Assembly (NCBI GenBank): GCA_001797465.1 | Contig: MGPQ01000010.1 | Coordinates: 124,001 to 188,000 of the forward strand | Reading direction: 5' to 3' | DNA: 64,000 bases | From: Deltaproteobacteria bacterium GWB2_55_19 | GTDB lineage: Bacteria; Desulfobacterota; GWC2-55-46 | In this document: piece by piece, positions 62,210-64,000 of the stretch | Layout of the letters: every line of letters starts with the position of its first letter | Numbering within the stretch: the stretch's first letter is position 1 | Notes under the pieces: generated by a model | The model's database searches: none | Told to the model about the DNA's origin: nothing | Seen by the model: only the letters and a program-made list of their open reading frames with translations | Made by a program: the position numbers and the translations under genes

Positions 62210-62629
62210 ATGATACGCGTAACCGATAAAATTCATATAGACGAGAGCGAGATACAGGAGGAGTTTGTCCGCTCAAGGGGCCCCGGCGGCCAGCATGTGA
62301 ACAAGGTTTCGACAGCCGTCCAACTCCGCTTTGATATCAGGTCCTCGAAATTGCCCGAGGAGGTCAAGGAGAGGCTCATACGCCTCGGGGGACACCGGGT
62401 CACCGAAGAAGGCGTCATCATAATCTCGGCTCAGGAGACAAGGAGCAGGGAGATGAACAGGGCCGAGGCGCTGGAAAAGCTCCTCGACCTCATAAGGAAG
62501 GCGACGGAGAGGCCCAAAAGAAGGATAAAGACAAGGCCGTCCCTATCGGCCAAAAACAAGAGGGTCGTTGAGAAGAAAACAAGGGGCGGCGCCAAAAAGA
62601 TGAGGAGAAAGGTAAAGGGGGAGGAGTAG
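62210..62629 (+). CDS. arfB: Alternative ribosome-rescue factor ArfB
   Basis: 139-aa peptidyl-tRNA hydrolase of the ArfB (YaeJ) type that releases peptides from ribosomes stalled without a stop codon. The catalytic GGQ lies in 'RSRGPGGQHVNKVSTAV' near residue 26. The C-terminus is a basic tail ('KNKRVVEKKTRGGAKKMRRK') that enters the empty mRNA channel. It lacks the codon-recognition domain of release factors. Monocistronic. Confidence 0.95.
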   Translation: MIRVTDKIHIDESEIQEEFVRSRGPGGQHVNKVSTAVQLRFDIRSSKLPEEVKERLIRLGGHRVTEEGVIIISAQETRSREMNRAEALEKLLDLIRKATERPKRRIKTRPSLSAKNKRVVEKKTRGGAKKMRRKVKGEE

Positions 62630-62654
62630 AGGGGGCTGTGGGTTCAGCCTTGCG

Positions 62655-62792
62655 TAGGGTGCGCTGAGCGCACCATTTGAGTACTGTCCCTATATGGCTC
62701 GGACTTGATAATGCCTCCAGCCTTATCCCAATGGTAAAGGGGGTGGCGAGTCCTTAAATATTATTTGTAAAAGGTGCGCATAGCGCACCCTA
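62655..62792. repeat. Inverted pair of GGTGCGC palindromes (family C)
   Basis: TAGGGTGCGCTGAGCGCACC at 62655 and GGTGCGCATAGCGCACCCTA at 62773 are each palindromic and lie in opposite orientation, 98 bp apart. Confidence 0.7.
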
Positions 62793-63063
62793 CCGTTGGC
62801 TTTATAGCCCAACAAAAATAAAGGGAAGAAATGTTGGGCTTCGCTGCGCTCAGCACGACATTTTTTTTGTTTTTCAAACACACAGGGGCGCATGGCGGAT
62901 AGCGCCTAAGGGAGGCCGGGGGAGCGAGCCGGGGCGCGAGGAGCGTAGCGACTTTAGGGGCGAGCGAACGAGGAAGAGGAGGAAGAAAGCGCTCGGAGCC
63001 ATCGCCAAAAGCGCGCAGAGCGCGCAAAATGGCATTTGGCAAAGATTCTAAAAATAATTAAAA

Positions 63064-63084
63064 GGTGGGCGGAGCCCACCCTAC
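63064..63084. repeat. Family C palindrome downstream of the hypothetical gene
   Basis: GGTGGGCGGAGCCCACC followed by CTAC. It is inverted relative to the copy at 63841, so the two bracket the hypothetical gene. Confidence 0.7.
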
Positions 63085-63119
63085 GCGGCTGAATTTATTG
63101 GCCATCCAATACTTCAATT

Positions 63120-63827
63120 TTACCTCTTCCCCTTCTTCCCCGGGCACTGTACCGGTGTCTCGGTGTCGTTCGCGAGGTCGTGGCTGAAGCATTTGGCCGG
63201 GACGTCCTGCATCCGGCACTCATCGAGGAACATCCTTACCGTCGCCGTCTTCCCATCAAAGGACAATAGCTCGTACCCTATGGGGCTCTCGGGTTTTTTG
63301 ATTGGGATTTGTGCGCCCCTTTCCCCGTCGAAGATGTAGACGCCGTGGGAGCAGTGCGCCTTTTTATCCCCCACGGCTTTGAAATCGTCCATCCAGGTGT
63401 ATTCCTCTATCTCGAACGGCGTCTCTTTCCATTTAAGCGTCTTATTCAACGCGATGGCCCTCGGGGCCGCGTTTATTGCCTCTGGAGGAATGACGACGAA
63501 GTCGTCCTTTGGGCTGAAATGGAGCCTTCTGTAGATGTCCGCCTCGGTCAATGTCTTTTTGCCGCCGGGGTCCCTGAAGTTGACGGTCTTGATGAGTCCT
63601 TCTTCGTCGAAGAAGCTTATCCTCCAGAGCGCGCGGATGTCCGGGGCGACCTTAGCTTTTTTTGTCTGGGCCGCCTCTTTTACAAGCGTGAATGTGAGCT
63701 CGAACCTGCCCGAAGGGGAGTGGATGGTCTTTTTGGCGATAGGGTTCCCGAAGCCCATTAAGATGAGGGCGAATGCGATGGAGACTATGGGCAGTATCAG
63801 GCGCGCGGGTCTTAGTCTTTCAATCAT
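63120..63827 (-). CDS. Hypothetical exported protein
   Basis: 235 aa with an N-terminal membrane or signal segment ('LILPIVSIAFALILMGFG', about residues 9-26) and a predicted beta-rich periplasmic domain. Three to four cysteines lie in the C-terminal third ('HCSHG', 'DECRMQ', 'AKCFSH', 'VQCPG'), which may form disulfides. The mature part begins 'KKTIHSPSGRFELTF'. I start at 'MIERLRPARL'; the longer frame would translate a palindromic repeat. No family recognised. Bracketed by inverted copies of repeat C. Confidence 0.6.
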   Translation of the reverse strand: MIERLRPARLILPIVSIAFALILMGFGNPIAKKTIHSPSGRFELTFTLVKEAAQTKKAKVAPDIRALWRISFFDEEGLIKTVNFRDPGGKKTLTEADIYRRLHFSPKDDFVVIPPEAINAAPRAIALNKTLKWKETPFEIEEYTWMDDFKAVGDKKAHCSHGVYIFDGERGAQIPIKKPESPIGYELLSFDGKTATVRMFLDECRMQDVPAKCFSHDLANDTETPVQCPGKKGKR

Positions 63828-63840
63828 AATAGTTTCGATT

Positions 63841-63905
63841 GTAGGGTGGGCTACGCCCACCAGATCATCACTCCGAAAGAAAATGGTGGACGGAGCCCAC
63901 CCTAC
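63841..63905. repeat. Inverted pair of GGTGGGC palindromes (family C)
   Basis: GTAGGGTGGGCTACGCCCACC at 63841-63861 and GGTGGACGGAGCCCACC plus CTAC at 63885-63905, in opposite orientation, just upstream of the hypothetical gene. Confidence 0.75.
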
Positions 63906-63961
63906 AACTGATTATATTTAAAAGTTTTCAGGAAGGGAGCCGGAATTGTTAAAAATATCTT

Positions 63962-63991
63962 GGGGGGAACTCTCTTCAGAAAGTTTCCCCC
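63962..63991. terminator. Terminator-like hairpin at the window edge
   Basis: Arms GGGGGGAACT and AGTTTCCCCC with one mismatch, followed by GTTCTTTTC. It probably belongs to a gene beyond the window. Confidence 0.4.
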
Positions 63992-64000
63992 GTTCTTTTC

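Larger units (their letters stand above)
62630..63119. other. Gene-free region with palindromes and GCGAG-rich sequence
   Basis: No gene seen in 490 bp. It holds two inverted GGTGCGC palindromes (62655-62674, 62773-62792), a GCGCGC-AGA-GCGCGC palindrome near 63014, and a purine-rich stretch at 62890-63010 with repeated GCGAGC/GCGAGG words. That composition resembles the spacer beside tRNA-Leu. Confidence 0.5.

Overview
This 64 kb window is chromosomal backbone from a Gram-negative bacterium with fairly high GC content and heavy use of ATA (Ile) and AGG (Arg) codons. The Gram-negative envelope is shown by a phosphoheptose isomerase, an LpxH-type hydrolase, Lgt and a tiny LptM-like lipoprotein. 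The gene set (alternative complex III, AhbD-type heme synthesis, a HydG-family enzyme, diaminopimelate and housekeeping operons) fits a Desulfobacterota/Nitrospirota-type organism. That placement is inference; no rRNA gene is present. I see no prophage, CRISPR array or complete insertion sequence. The mobile fraction consists of short palindromic elements.

Layout. 1-2.6 kb: the end of a phosphate-uptake operon (pstA, pstB, phoU). 2.6-10.7 kb: minus-strand housekeeping genes (quinone oxidoreductase, lpxH-like, aroE, ribF, ubiB, rnr, a Dabb protein). 10.8-16.7 kb: transaldolase, tRNA-Leu(CAG) with a duplicated 3' end, and an envelope-glycan module (GT2, DUF2304, two large GT-C-like membrane proteins). 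16.8-22.8 kb: an ANTAR response regulator, then a TPP-riboswitch operon (hydG-like, thiS, thiG, lgt, thiE, thiC). 23.3-24.9 kb: a REC-GAF-GGDEF protein and tRNA-Thr(CGT). 25.2-33.2 kb: one long minus-strand operon from a consensus promoter (gmhA, an unknown gene, argH, lptM-like, lysA, dapF, dapA, dapB, dsbC-like). 33.4-38.4 kb: M29 aminopeptidase, TIGR01212 radical SAM protein, two unknown proteins and an RqcH/NFACT protein.

38.5-46.1 kb: an alternative complex III (act) operon for quinol oxidation, with split ActB1 and ActB2. It has a promoter containing a perfect palindrome and a leader of about 300 nt. 46.6-53.7 kb: orphan atpE, then protein quality control (dnaK, a CbpA-type dnaJ, clpA, usp). 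54-58 kb: mgtE, recO, glyQ without glyS, an RDD protein and a 57-aa DUF4177 protein. 58.1-61.9 kb: cobA-hemD, hemB and ahbD, which point to siroheme-dependent heme synthesis and could supply hemes for ActA and ActE. 62.2-64 kb: arfB and a hypothetical secreted protein among palindromic repeats.

The most notable observations are: (i) two families of small palindromic elements, one nested in the other, with copies that supply a stop codon or abut a start codon; (ii) a HydG-type enzyme, with its C-terminal cluster cysteines, in the ThiH position of a TPP-regulated operon that also contains lgt; (iii) a 22-bp duplication of the tRNA-Leu 3' end around a structured spacer; (iv) the act operon with an operator-like palindrome and a split ActB.
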